Shown here piece by piece: positions 1 to 13,100 of a stretch of 64,000 bases of DNA. The notes beneath the pieces are model-generated. The model did not search any database. It worked only from the letters and a program-made list of their open reading frames with translations, and was not told the DNA's origin. Position 1 is the stretch's first letter. Each line of letters starts with the position of its first letter. The position numbers were made by a program, and so were the translations under genes. Origin of the DNA: Vigna angularis (lineage: Eukaryota; Streptophyta; Magnoliopsida; Fabales; Fabaceae); the NCBI RefSeq assembly GCF_016808095.1, contig NC_068970.1, positions 38,164,630-38,228,629 of the forward strand, given 5' to 3'.

Positions 1-130
1 AGCCGCTCGTTTTCTTTCACTCTGGACCGTTTGACCACCTCCTTGACAGAAAAAAAGGGGAATGTACTTGCAAAGGCACTCCGACGCTCAAGCTAGGCGT
101 CTGTTGAAGGAGCTTTTGCTCACTAACAAG
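1..130 (-). repeat. Fragment of an LTR retrotransposon repeat
   Basis: The stretch around 70-105 (tgcaaaggcactccgacgc and following bases) is the reverse complement of a motif seen inside the LTRs at 31219-31801 and 34721-35336 (cttgagcgtc followed by a stretch ending tttgca and gtacctcc). It therefore looks like a diverged piece of the same broad LTR family, in the opposite orientation. No end or target-site duplication is visible because the window starts here. Confidence 0.4.
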
Positions 131-1159
131 TATTATCGTAATCGAGTATTGTAAACTCAGTATAGCATGAGTATAACGTACCTAGCTTTTTGCCCTGACT
201 CTGTACTTATAGGTTTTCATAAGCCCAATAAAATATAAACGAACTTACCTTAAACAACTTAACCTTAAAATCCGGTCGCTTGCTTATAAACAAGCTTTAT
301 CAATATTTGATCAATATATTTAATCATATATCTTTGATTACTTTATCCTCTGTTGGACTATTAGTCCAATAATAACTTAAGCGCTGACCTAATTACTTAT
401 TTGCTCATCAACACATTACTCTTAGTATAAGTCACGCAATCGCTGACTCAACTACGGCCCAATTGTGATAGGATTCACGAGTTGAACAAGTAGTAAGATA
501 AATAGCAATATTGTACAAAATTTTAAAATTAAAAGCATTTCACAAAGAAAAATAAATTGAATATTTTGTTATGACATTACTTTTCTTTTAAGAAAAATAA
601 CTAAAGTCCTAATTCAATTAGGCCTTTTATTTAGTCTTTATAAAGTAATAGTCGTGTGACGTGAGACACTCTTTTTTCAAAAAATTTATCCCACTTAAGT
701 AAATATAAAATAAAATTAAATTCGTAATTTACATATTTAGCAAATTCTCAACGTTTGATGAAGGTACCTTTGCGAAACGACGTGTCGTCTTGTGCAGTAT
801 ATACAGAGGTAGAGTTTTTCGATGGCAGAGATAAGAGAAGAGAAGAGACACTGCAGTTTTATAGTGGAAAGAAACTGCGTTGTGTTTGTGTGTGCAGGAC
901 GGTTAAGGGTCACTCGTCCCATCGAAGAGCTACTTGACCTTACCCACTGAACCATTCCTACTCAGCAACACTCTTCACTTCACTCTTCGGGTTAGTTACT
1001 GTCTTTCTCGGTATTTCAACCCTTAACATAACACTGCACAAAACCCTCTTTTGTTTTTCCCTTTTTTGTTTCATGTTATTCTTGATTTTGTTTTTTTAAT
1101 CCCAATTGCCGTTGCAATCGCAATCTCCAAATCGCTGCCGCAATTTGCAGAGCCTTCCG
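131..1159. other. Non-coding region upstream of API5, including its probable 5' leader
   Basis: Very AT-rich sequence to about 740, then less biased sequence with pyrimidine-rich tracts up to the API5 start codon at 1160. Short open frames here (for example 755-937) have no recognisable domain. The last few hundred bases probably hold the promoter and 5' UTR, but I could not pick a convincing TATA box or transcription start. Confidence 0.5.
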
Positions 1160-4100
1160 ATGACTGATCCTGCCGAAGAGGCTGCTTACATCGAGAAGCT
1201 ATACGAATACGGGGAGCAGCTCAACAATGCCAAGGATAAGTCTCAGGTTCGGAATTTGCTTTTCGATTCTTACTTTTCTCGGTTTAGGGTTTTGGATTCC
1301 GATGTTCGAGCTTACAATTAGGGTTTTGGATTGTTTTGTGGTGTTCGCAGAATGTGCAGGATTACCAAGGGATCATTGATGCGGCGAAGACGAGTGTGAA
1401 GGCGAAACAGCTGGCTGCGCAGCTCATTCCCAAGTTCTACAAGTTCTTTCCTGACCTTTCTGGCCCCGCTCTTGATGCCCATCTTGATTTGGTCGAGGCT
1501 GAAGAACTCGGGGTACGTATTTTTCTCCTTTCGTTATATATCATAGAATTTGTTATTCTACATCAGTGAGTGTGTGGTGGTGACTAAGAAATGGCGTCCT
1601 GTTCAAAATGGAAGAAAATCAAGGGAGGTTTTGTCCCCACTGTCATTAATATTATGTTGCTATGCTACTTCTCTCCAAGTCTAGCGATGGTTTTAAAACT
1701 AGACTAGCGGTTGAACTGCCAAGGCTTCTGAGTCATGATTGTGTTGGTTCAACGGGCTAAATTAATTAAGGTTAGTTGGAGCGAAGATAGTTAGTGGAGG
1801 ATACATCTAAAGGGAAACAATGATATTTATTAGATTTAAACCAAACATTGGTAATGGAGAAAAGAAGTCTTCTGCTTTACTGTATCTTGGTGGTTCTGTT
1901 TTCTCTCTGGATTTCTACTAGTGAACTATGTATGTGCTGAGGTTTCTTTCCACTGTTTGGTGTTTTTCTGTTGCTTCACAGGTTCGTGTACAAGCAATTA
2001 GAGGACTGCCTCTTTTCTGTAAGGATACACCTGAGAATATAGGGAAGATGGTTGATATACTTGTGCAAATTCTTGGCTCTGGTAAGTTGGGCTCTTTGTA
2101 GGTTTTGCGGTTGAGAACATAGCCATGATTTACTGTAGCATGTTTTCTCTTATTTCATTCTTGTAGAAGAATTTGTGGAGCGTGATGCTGTGCATAAGGC
2201 TCTGATGTCATTGTTGAGGCAGGATGTCAAAGGTACCGTGATATATCTTTACCTTGTTAGGAAACACATTTGCAGCCTTGGTACTAGAAAATACCACTTT
2301 CCAGAGCAGCAAATATAGAGAGAATGGGACTTGATTGATTGGCATTTCGATGAGCTCCACTGAGTTCCAAACACACTCTTAATAGTTTAAATTTTGCTAA
2401 GGAACCTGAGTCTATAAATGCTAAAGTAAAACAATTTATAATTTTGGGTGTTGCATTAGTATGATGATTGACGTGTGCTTAATTGCTTGTTGTATTTTGT
2501 CATGTATCAGAGTATGTTACCTATCTTCAGAATGATTGTAAACTGAATGAACTTCAACTCAAGAACTTTATATCTCAATCTCCTTATATTGTAACCTTAT
2601 TTTAGATTAATGGTATATGCAGTTTGATCTTTATTCTTTTCGTTGTAATCTGAATATTACCGATCAATATCATCCATATAAGCAGAAAAAATACATACAA
2701 TTCTGACACCCGTCTTATCTATAATACATATTCAGTGGGCATAAGATGTGCATTAAGAAATACTTTTTCTGAACATTTGGTTTACGCATGGGTGGTATCC
2801 TATTGATGTTAGCATGCCCTGAATAATTTGCTGAATTTGAAATTATGGTTAATGTTTCTTTTTTACTGGCATATTGTTGGTAATAGAACTTTAGAAGTTT
2901 GTAATTGAAAGGTTAATTGTGGAAGTCCAACGATTCTGTATAACTGTTGTATTCCAAACTGATGGTGCAGAATTGGGCTAATTTCTTTGAATGACGTACT
3001 TGCACAAACTTTTTGCTTGTGAGAGCTCAATCTTTTGACAGTTATGACATATATGCTTTCCTGATTGTTGACATTTGACATTTATAATTAGTGCTGCCTT
3101 TCTGTTGTCTCCTTATAGTTTAGTTTTCAATGCAGCTTCTTTGACGGCTTTGTTCAAGCACATTGGCAGTGTTGAAGAGCCAAGTACTGATGATGTTATC
3201 CGTGAGAAAGTTATAAACTTTGTCAGAGACAAGGTAAGCAGACAAATGTTTGATTAATGAGACCTTTTTTAACATGGAAGGGAATACTGAGCGCTAAATA
3301 TGTCAATTATAGGTTTTCCCTATCAAAGCTGAATTGTTGAAGCCCCAGGAGGAAATGGAAAGACACATAACTGATCTCATAAAAAAAGTATTCATTGTTT
3401 TTATGATTTCAGTTGATGATCTATTAGTGTTTAATTTGTGTAACTTAAGCAGTGTTGATATAAGTTGAGGTTAATTTAATTGCAGAGTTTAGAAGATGTC
3501 ACTGGCATAGAATTTCGAATGTTTATGGATTTCCTGAAGAGTTTGAGCCTATTTGGTGAAAAGGCTCCAGCAGAACGGATGAAAGAGCTTATTGGAATCA
3601 TTGAAGGGCAAGCTGACTTAGATGCACAATTCAATGTGATTATTACTCTTCTTTTTACCCAGTTGAATGCACAAATACAGTCATTTTATATGTTAAAAGA
3701 ATCTGTTATGTTTTAGTAAAATGATCTCTTGATTTTAGGCTTTACTGCTGGTAGAAGTTAAGGTAATGTATTTCGTTTTTAAGGTCTCATATAACGGTTT
3801 ATTAAAATGGAAATTTTCAGGTTTCAGATGCAGATCATATTGACAGGTTGATATCATGCCTTCATATGGCACTTCCGTTTGTTGTGGTAAGGACTATTTA
3901 TACTGATTAATGTTCCTCATATTGTTTTGTCAGTCTTTTATTCAACAGTATTATTTTCTTTTTCTTGTAGAGGGGTGCATCAAGCAGCAAATTTCTGAAC
4001 TACATAAACAAATATATAATACCTGTTTTTGACCAGGTATTACTTCAGATAATTTAGTTTGGAAGAATAAGAATGTATTCATATTATTTATTCAACTCGA

Positions 4101-7100
4101 TTAATATTTTTCCTTTTGCTTTGTTAGACTTGTTTAATAAGAATGTTTTATTATTTTTAATAAGAATGTTTAATAATTCTGCCTCTTGCCTTAATACTTT
4201 ATGCCGTTGGTTGTAGCCATAAATTGATAGTTTATTCTATAACTTTTTATACAAATGTACTGATGTAACTGTTAAAATACGTTATATAATTTTGTTGTTA
4301 AGGATGTCTTTTAGGTAGTTGAACATGCACGAGAATCGAATCTTATAGCCATGCCATAGTTTTATTTTGAATTATATTGTATGTTACAATAAATTGATAA
4401 TATCAAATAATTTTTAAGTATATGAAATTTTGTTTACTTAATCTATTTAATGAAACTTTTTAAACAAGCAGCTAGTTTAATTCCTTTGAGCACGTTATTA
4501 AATCGAGACTTGTGAAATAAGTGGGTCCCTTTCCTATGTTTGTGGGTGTGGGATTAAGGATGGTCATCTAAAAAGTTGAAAAAAAAGTGTCCTTAAAGAG
4601 CCTTGATAAAGGTTAGATGTATTGAGATTTTCAACAAGATAGTGAGTGCCCTTTCTACTCTCTCTGTATTGGAATCAATTCTGAAAGTATATACCATGGT
4701 TTCATACCTTACAAATATCTAAATTCTATTTTGTTGGACTAGTGACAGTGCAGGTTTCTAGATTACAAAGAAAAATCTTAACTGGTCACCTGTGGAATAT
4801 TAATTTGTTTGACTTTCTCAGATAAAATATAATTAAGGAATCTTATCTTTGGTAGTCTTACTGGTTACCTTTCTAGATCTTGTATTAGCTGGTGAATGTT
4901 TTTGATTAGCGAAATCCTTTTGGTATCATGTTAATAGTTTTCTTCAATTGAAGTTTTCTTTTGATTTTTAAGAAACTTATTTGCGTGAATTAATTTATTC
5001 CTTGTCAGCTTCCCGGAGAACGGAAAGTAGATTTACTCAGAAGCCTTGCAGAATTTTCCCCTTATACAACTCCACAAGATTCACGCCAAATGCTTCCTTC
5101 TATTGTTCAGTTGTTAAAGGTACACCTGTTGTTGAAAATTGTCCAAGTTAGCACTTTTAATTTGTTGTATATAGAAGTATGTTTTCTGACATGTCAATAT
5201 TGATTTCTTTTTTTGGTTTTAGTTTATGCATTTATTTCCAAGCTCATTGTAGATTAACAAAAGTGTGCTTTTGATGTGGCTAACATGTTTTTTGTTTTAA
5301 ATCCATTTTTTGTCTTGAGTAACTATTATTAAGACTTCATCTATCTTTTATATTTGTTGTTATAAATTTATAATGTTATTCATATAATTTCAGCTCTGTT
5401 CAGTATATTTTGAGCAATATGTTGATTGACGCAAATTTAAATTGAAAGTGTGATGTAGTTACTGCTGCGTATGATCTTTGGAAATTAGATCAAATTAAAT
5501 GCAATCTGTCAAGGATTACTATATCAATATATTTAATATTCTATTTAAATTAAAATGACCAATATCTTCTACTGTCACTGTTTCCATTAAGCTTCTTGGT
5601 TTGTATTTTTTCAGAAATATATGACTTGGAAGAAAACTGGAGAGGAGATGAACTTTACCTATGTTGAGTGCTTATTGTACACATTTCATCACCTAGCTCA
5701 TAAGGTGGTTTACCTTGCCTTGTCCAAGCTAATGCTGTGAATAGTTAGTTATATATGTTGCTAAATTGAAGTTGGTGATGCAGGTTCCTAATGCAACAAA
5801 TAGTTTATGCGGATACAAAATTGTTACTGGCCAGCCATCTGATAGGCTCGGAGAGGACTTTTCTGAGCATTATAATGATTTTACTGAAAGGTATCAGCTT
5901 TCTTTTGGTAAAATTATGTTGTCAACTATTCACCTATTCTTTGGTTTTATAATTTTAATATAATTTGGTCAAGTCATATATGCAAGTATTACAAAAGAAT
6001 TTATGAGGGGGTTTCTGGCTGGTACCCAGACTTTACAAGAGAACTCCAAGACAGATTCTTGGATGTTTATTAAGAAACCAAACAACACTGTTCTACCAAT
6101 GTGGTAAGAACAGGAACAACCATATACAATTTTCAAGGGCTTTCGAGAGGACCTATCTCTCCTAACTTTTCCCTTTACAAAGTACTCCAAAACTGCCTCC
6201 TCACCTCCTAATAAGACTATTTATAATAGTCTGACTTGAGAATTAAACTGTAAAATAATTCTAGAGGGCTTGATTGATCCTTTTCATAATTTTCTATTTA
6301 TAAGAATAAATTGATACAAGAGTACATGATAATTAGTCTAACCCTAGACACAATATAATAATTTAAGGGTAACTCTAGACACAATATAATCATGATAAAT
6401 AGGGTAAATATCCTAACACAGTTATGTAATTACAACTGTACTAACTACCTTCTTTTTTCCTTATTTTGTAAACTGTATCAAACCTTTCAATACCCCCTTC
6501 ATGAAGATTCAACTTGTTCTCAAGGTGAAAGTCTGGAAATTCTTTATGAATGCAGGCAACATATTCCCAACTATTCTCAATATCTGAAACATGTTTCCAC
6601 TTGAGATTAAAACTGATAAAATATATTCTTGAGGGCTTAACAGATCCCTCTTGTTATCTTCTATATATAAGGAAAACACAAGAGTACATGGAACACCAAG
6701 AGTCTGCACTAGACCTCTAGGTACAGAACTAGGTACAAATCATTACTGGTCTAGCAGACTAGCCTTAATGATGATATGTAACAGTAATTATTCTAACCCT
6801 CCCCCTCAAGTTGGAGCATACAGATTGTATGTACCAAGCTTGGAACAAATAAACTCAATCCGAGGTCCCCTTAATGACTTAGTCAACACATATGCGAGTT
6901 GGTCATTTGATCCAACAAACTCGGTACATATTTCTTTTGACAATAACTTTTCCCGAACAAAATGACAATCAATTTCTATATGTTTAGTTCTCTCGTGAAA
7001 CATTGGATTTGATGCAATGTGAAGAGCAGCTTGGTTATCACAATACATCTTCATACTCTGGATGTCACAGAAGCTAAGCTCTTGAAGGAACTGCTTCACC

Positions 7101-10100
7101 CATATAAGTTCACATGTTAGTGACGCCATTGCCCTATATTCAGCTTCAACGGTTGATCGAGCCACTACATTATGTTTCTTACTTTTCCATGAGATAATGT
7201 TTCCTCCAAGGAAAACACAATATCCAGTAGTAGATCGTCTATCAATAGGAGAACCTGCCCAATCGGCATCATAATATCCTGATACCTAAGGCTTCCTTTT
7301 TCTTCATATAACAGCCCTTGCCCGGGAGCTTTTTTCACATACCTTAGAATGCGAATGATAGCATTCCATTGGCCAACACATGGAGCTTGCATGAACTGAC
7401 TAACCACTTCAACTGCAAAAGATAGATCCGGCCTTGTAATAGTGAGATAGATTAGTTTTCCAACTAGCCTCCTATATCTCTCCGGGTCGGAGAATAACGC
7501 ACCTTCTGCTGTTAATTTTTGATTTGGGTCCATAGGACTGTCAACCGGTCTACAATCAATCATGCCTGTTTCTTGCAAAATATCCAGAGCATACTTCCTT
7601 TGGGAAATTACAACTCCATCTTTTGACTGAGCTACTTCAATGCCTAAGAAGTATTTGAGGCTTCCAAGATCCTTGGTTTGGAAATGTCTACACAAGTACT
7701 CCTTCAATTGAGATATTCCAGTAGTATCATTTCCTGTAATGACTATATCATCAACATATACTATTAAGTAAACACATTTCCCGAGAGACGAATGATAATA
7801 AAAGACTGAATGATCTGCTTCACTACGTTTTAGCCCAAATTTTTGAACAATGGAGCTGAATTTTTCAAACCAAGCACGTGGTGATTGCTTGAGCCCATAT
7901 AGAGATCAGTGCAATTTGCAAACCATACCAGACTCCCCCTGAGCAACAAACCCAGGAGGTTGCTCCATATAAACTTCTTCCTCAAGATCACCATGGAGAA
8001 AGGCATTTTTGATATCCAATTGATGAAGTGGCCAATGACGAATGACTGCCATTGCGAAGAAAAGACGAATGATAGTCATCTTGGCCACGGGAGAAAAGTT
8101 GTAACAATAATCAAGGCCATAAACCTGAGTGTATCCTTTTGCAACTAGCCGGGCTTTTAGCCTATCAATGTCACCATTAGGGCTGACTTTAACTGCATAT
8201 ACCCATTGACAACCAACAACCTTTTTGCCCGGGGGAAGTGGCACAAGCTCCCAAGTATTATTGTGGTCAAGAGCCTGCATTTCTGCAATCATGGCTTGTC
8301 GCCATCCAGGATGATCGAGTGCTTCTTTCACATTTTTGGGTATAACCATAGAAGACACTGAGGATAAAAGGGAATAAAAGGAGGGCGACAATCTGTGATA
8401 GCTAAGAAAATTATAAATGGGGTGAGGGTTTCGAGTGGAACGAGTACCTTTTCTGAGAGCAATGGGCCAACTAGAATCATCTTCACTAGGAGGCGTGACA
8501 GGAGGCAGTGAGGGAGAAGAATCTAAAGGAGGAGATCGACCGTTTTTTGGAAGAGGACTACCCATCGGGGTACTGTGTCGGAAGATATCAATATGTGGAG
8601 GGGAAGGTTCGGGATGACCTTGAGCATGACTTGGATTGACTGAGACATTGGAAATATTGGACTCAACCACTAGAAGAGGAAGGACCTGTTGGAGGATATG
8701 ACATCTTGAACAAATGGAGAGAAGAAAGGTGTTTGTTCAAAGAATGTAACATTGGCAGACATGTAGTACTTCTTGGTTTTAGGAGAGTAACACCGATACC
8801 CTTTTTGAAGCCGAGAATAGCCTAAAAAGACGCATTTGATCGCACGAGTGGAGAGCTTGTCTAGCCCCGGAGACATGTTGTGAACAAAACATACACAACC
8901 TAAAACTCGAGGAGGGGTGTGAAAGAGAGGATCATTGGGAAAGAGAATGGAGAAAGGGACTTTATTATTGATAGAGGAGGAGGGCATCCTATTAATAAGA
9001 AAACATGCAGTTAAGATGACATCTCCCAATGATGAACAGGAATATGGGCACCAAGCAAAAGGGTACGAGTAGTTTCAACCAAGTTTCTATTTTTTCTTTC
9101 GGCTATACCATTTTGTTGGGGTGTATGAGGACAAGTGGACTGATGCAAAATACCATGGGAGCTAAGGATTGCAGAAAAAGTGGAGGAGAAATACTCTTTA
9201 GCATTATCACTTCTTAAGATTTTAATTACTTGACCAAATTGGTTCTTGATTTCATTCAGAAAAAATGTGAAGATGGGTAACAATTCAGAGCGATCTTTCA
9301 TTAGATAAACCCAAGTACATCTAGAATACTCATTAGTAAATGTAACAAAATACCTAAAACCAAAAGAAGCGACGCGACTAGGTCCCAGACATCAGAATGA
9401 ATAATAGAAAAACTAGAATTACACATTGGTTGAGACCTTTTAGGAAAGATAGATCTAACATGTTTTCCTAGTTGACAAGACTCACATTCTAAAGTCTGAA
9501 GACCACTAAGTTCAGGACACATCTTTTTTAACTTTGACAAGTGAGGATGGCCAAATCGGTCATGTAATACTTTAGGGGGAAGAGAAGAGCTGCAACACAG
9601 GATGTTTAAGAAATCAAACAACATTGTTCTACCAATGTGGTAAGAACAGGGGAACAACCATGTAAAATTTTCAAGGTCTTTCGAGAGAATCTGTCTCTCC
9701 TAACTTTTCCCTTTACAAAATACTCTAAAACTGCCTGCTCACCTCCTAATAAGACTATTTATAATAGTCTGTTACAGTTATGTAATTATGTACTAACTAC
9801 CTTCTTTTTTCCTTCTTTTTTAAACTTTATCAAAGCTATCAGTTTCTAATTCCAAAGATAGCACATGCTACAGGTCTTGATGAAGGCTTACGGTAGCACT
9901 TACTAGTGATAGACCAATGAAAGCCCCCAACTAAAATAAAGTCCTAGTAATTCTAAGTTTAGGGAACAATGTTGTTATGTAGATATGGAAAGTGAACCTA
10001 TTCGCATTTCAGCTTCTGAAAACTGATTGTATTTTACCTGTTTGGTAGCTGGGAGATCTTTCAAACATGCACTATGGTGCTAAGTATAAGGGGTAAAAGC

Positions 10101-13100
10101 TGTTGGGGGTTTCATTTGGATGCACAGTAATTTTGTGTAAACTGCAGTTTTTGAACATGTTCGGTCTTTTTCGAAGGAACTACCTCTAAATGTGAGTCAT
10201 GTCAATTAGGAAAACATGTTTGGTCTTTTTTGAAAAGAACTGAAACAAGTTGCAATTCTGTCTTTTCTATAATTCATTTTGATGTTTGGGGTTCTAGTTG
10301 AGTTACTTCCTTTGGGTTTTGTTATTATGTCACTTTTATTGATGAATATTCTCGTTGTTGGCTATTGTGATGTTGATTGGGTTAGTTCTCTTATGGATAG
10401 ATGCTCTTAGAGATATTGTGTGTTGCTTGGAGGAAATGTTGTTTCTTGAAAAAGCAAGAAGCAAAGTGTTGTTGCCTGATCATTCAACCTATAAAGATGC
10501 ATTGTGATATCTTCCACATTGCTTCCAATCCAATGTTCCATGAAAGGACTGATGTTATTGATGTTGGATAACAAAATATTGGAGACCACAAAAGTCCTAA
10601 TGGAAATCATAACGGGTTATAGTGGAAACATTCAGACAACGGAAATATAATATATGCATTAAAAAAAATACAAAAATAAAATTTTTATACAAAAGTAATG
10701 ATATTGTGTCTAGAAAATAAAAAATGGAAGTGAAGAAGAAGAAAAGAAAAGAATTAAAGAATGTAGGTGCCACTTGACAAAAAATAAAAACAGACATGTA
10801 ACAACAACTGCGACGGTTGATGGCGGTGTGTGGTGGTGAGTGGTGCAAGGAGCAGTAGGCTGAAGGAGAAGTTTAGGTGTTATTTGAATATTAGGTTAAA
10901 TATAAATTTTATTATGCATAAACGGCCCAATTTCTATATAAGTTGTTATTTGGGCTTTAAACCAAATAGAACATACTATAAAGAGAACAAATCTCTTGTG
11001 CTTAAACTAGGGTTTTTTCACAAGCGTTGTTGCCCAGCTGAAGAGTCTTCTTCTCCATCATGCTGCTGCTGCTGCCTCAATAGGGTTTCCTTCTCTGCCT
11101 TTTCTGCCATGGCCATTTCACATCCACTACTTGTTATCTAAAAGGCAACCGCCATGGGCCACCATGAAAAACCTGCATCACCATGTTGTGGTGACAAGCA
11201 CCAGAATCACCACCAATTTCCACCATGGCATTGTTGTTGCTGACTTTCGATAACACTTGAGAAGACTATACATAACTATACATATTGAAATTGATTGTTA
11301 TTTTGTGAGAAAAGTTGTGATTGTCGTTTTATTTGAGAAAAGTTGTTGTCCAAGGAAATCTGAATGGAGTTTGTTAGCTCAAATAATCAACTTAGATGTA
11401 TTAACAAAATTTTTGAGAGGTTCTTGGGTTGAATTTATTTATTTCTAGCTTGTACATACAATTTGTATGCTCCAATTTGAGGAAGAGTTAGAACAAATAG
11501 TCTTCAATAGGATTTATTGTAAGGTGCTTTGTGTTGGACCTAGTTCCTAAGAGCATGCTTTTTGCCAGACCTAGTTCCTAGGAGCATCTTCTAGAATTCT
11601 CTTATTTTCTGTCTCATTCATTGTATATGATGTATCTCAAACTACTATAAATATGAAAACCTAAGTGGGGAATACACTCTCAAATTCATTATAATTTCTT
11701 TGTTTTTTATCATTATGAGGCTATATGCTGAGAATACACTCTCAAATTCATTATAATTTCTGTTTTTTATCATTATGAGGCTATATGCCGATCTTCAGTA
11801 TAAACTATAAACAAATTTCTGATGTGTATGTTTGTTGCAAAATCTCGCTTGATCAAGAAATGAAAACCCGTCTGGAAGGAGAAGGAAGAGTTAGTAGAGT
11901 TAGGTGGGAAACTTGGGAGTTTGTTAGAAGCGTAACTGTTTTAATAGTTAGGAGGGGCGGGAATAAGCTTGTTAGGATATTTATCCTATTTTATCATCAT
12001 TATATTGTGTTAAGGGTTACCCTATTTATCATGATTATATTGTGTCTAGGGTTACCCTATTTATCATGTACTTTTGTATCAATTTATTCTTATAAATAGA
12101 AGATTGTGAGAGGGATCAATCAAGCCCTCTAGAATTATTTTACAGTTTAATTCTCAAGTTAGTATCAGAGCGGGTCGATCCCGCTTTGGTTTCTGTCTCG
12201 TAATATCTATCTGACGCCACAGTCCGTCGTCGCTCGCCACCGTCCGCCGCTGCCCGTCGCCGGCCACCGTCTGGCCACCGTCCGTTGTCGTCGGCCATCG
12301 TCTGGCCACCGTCCGCCGTCGTCGGCCACCGTCGTCCATCGCTGTCACAGTTCCGTTTGTCTAAACCCTTAGGGTTTTCTTGTTCCTCGCTGGTACTATT
12401 CGTCTTCTTCAGAAATGGCGTCTGGCAGTACTCTTTCTTTCTCCGAAAGTCCATCAATTACCTCCGAGAAGCTAAATGGAAAAAATTATCTATCATGGTC
12501 TGCCGTTGAAATGTGGTTCCTTGGCCAAGGGCATTATGACCACCTTGAGCGAGATGGAAGCCATGTGCCTACTGAAAAAGTTGATCAGTGGAAACAAGCA
12601 GATTTCCAGTTGTGTGCCCTGTTATGGCAATTAGTGGAACCCAAACTTCTTGTATCTTTGAGGGCTTTCAAAACTTGTCACTCCTTTTGGAAGAAAGCCC
12701 AAAGCATTTATGCCAACGATATTCAACGTCTCTATGACACTACGAACAAGCTTGCATCTCTTAAAATGGCAGACCATGATATGGTGTCTTTCATGGCTGA
12801 AGCCCAATCTGCTGTCGAAGAACTTAGGATGTTTTTGGAAGTGGATCCATTAGAGGATATAGAAAAGAAACTAGACAAATTTTACATGGTGTTGATCCTT
12901 CGTGCCCTACATCCCGATTTTGATAATCTTAGAGATCAACTTCTAACTAGTCATTAGGTCCCCTTTATGGAAACATTGACCACTTGCCTTCTGCATGTCC
13001 CGATACCTCAAACTCAAGAAGCACATGAACTAGTGGAACCATCTGTCATGGTTGCCACACGAGGAAAAGGAGGACGTGGCGCTAGAGGAGGAGGACGAGG

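Larger units (their letters stand above)
6061..9838 (-). mobile_element. Degenerate Ty3/gypsy element, gutted and replaced by a copia insertion
   Basis: Two direct repeats of about 240 bp lie at about 6061-6490 (minus the insertion at 6234-6418) and about 9600-9838; both run from ggatgttta through ccaatgtggtaagaacag to a TATCAAA-like end. Reading the - strand just inside the first repeat (about 6490-6598) gives WEYVACIHKEFPDFHLENK, the usual C-terminus of a gypsy polyprotein, followed by a GAAGGGGG polypurine tract. That makes the 6061-6490 repeat the 3' LTR on the - strand. The rest of the gypsy interior is gone; the copia at 6599-9599 occupies the space and its 5' part ends directly against the other LTR. 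Confidence 0.75.
10190..11790 (+). mobile_element. Internally deleted, degenerate Ty1/copia remnant
   Basis: From about 10190 the + strand reads copia integrase (CESCQLGKHVWS, then FIDEYSRCW) and jumps directly at about 10370 to RNase H text (DVDWV...MDRCS, then KSKKQSVVA), so most of integrase and RT is deleted. RNase H breaks after FHERT-like codons at about 10558 and resumes at about 11265 (ITIHIEIDCYFVRK, then DVLTKFLRGSWVEFI). A purine-rich tract at about 11480 and an LTR-like region to about 11790 follow. The family is related to the copies at 6599-9599 and 11970-16755 but more diverged. Confidence 0.75.

Noticed and set aside
3720..3765. Possible 24-bp mini-exon in API5 (gctttactgctggtagaagt then taag)
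   Set aside because: It has AG and GT borders and is in frame, but the family sequence QFNVSDADHIDRL is continuous without it.
12140..12457. - strand frames rich in Arg, Asp and Gly over a GC-rich stretch
   Set aside because: The area is a short repeat of CCACCGTC-type words between the copia primer-binding site and gag; the frames are compositional.
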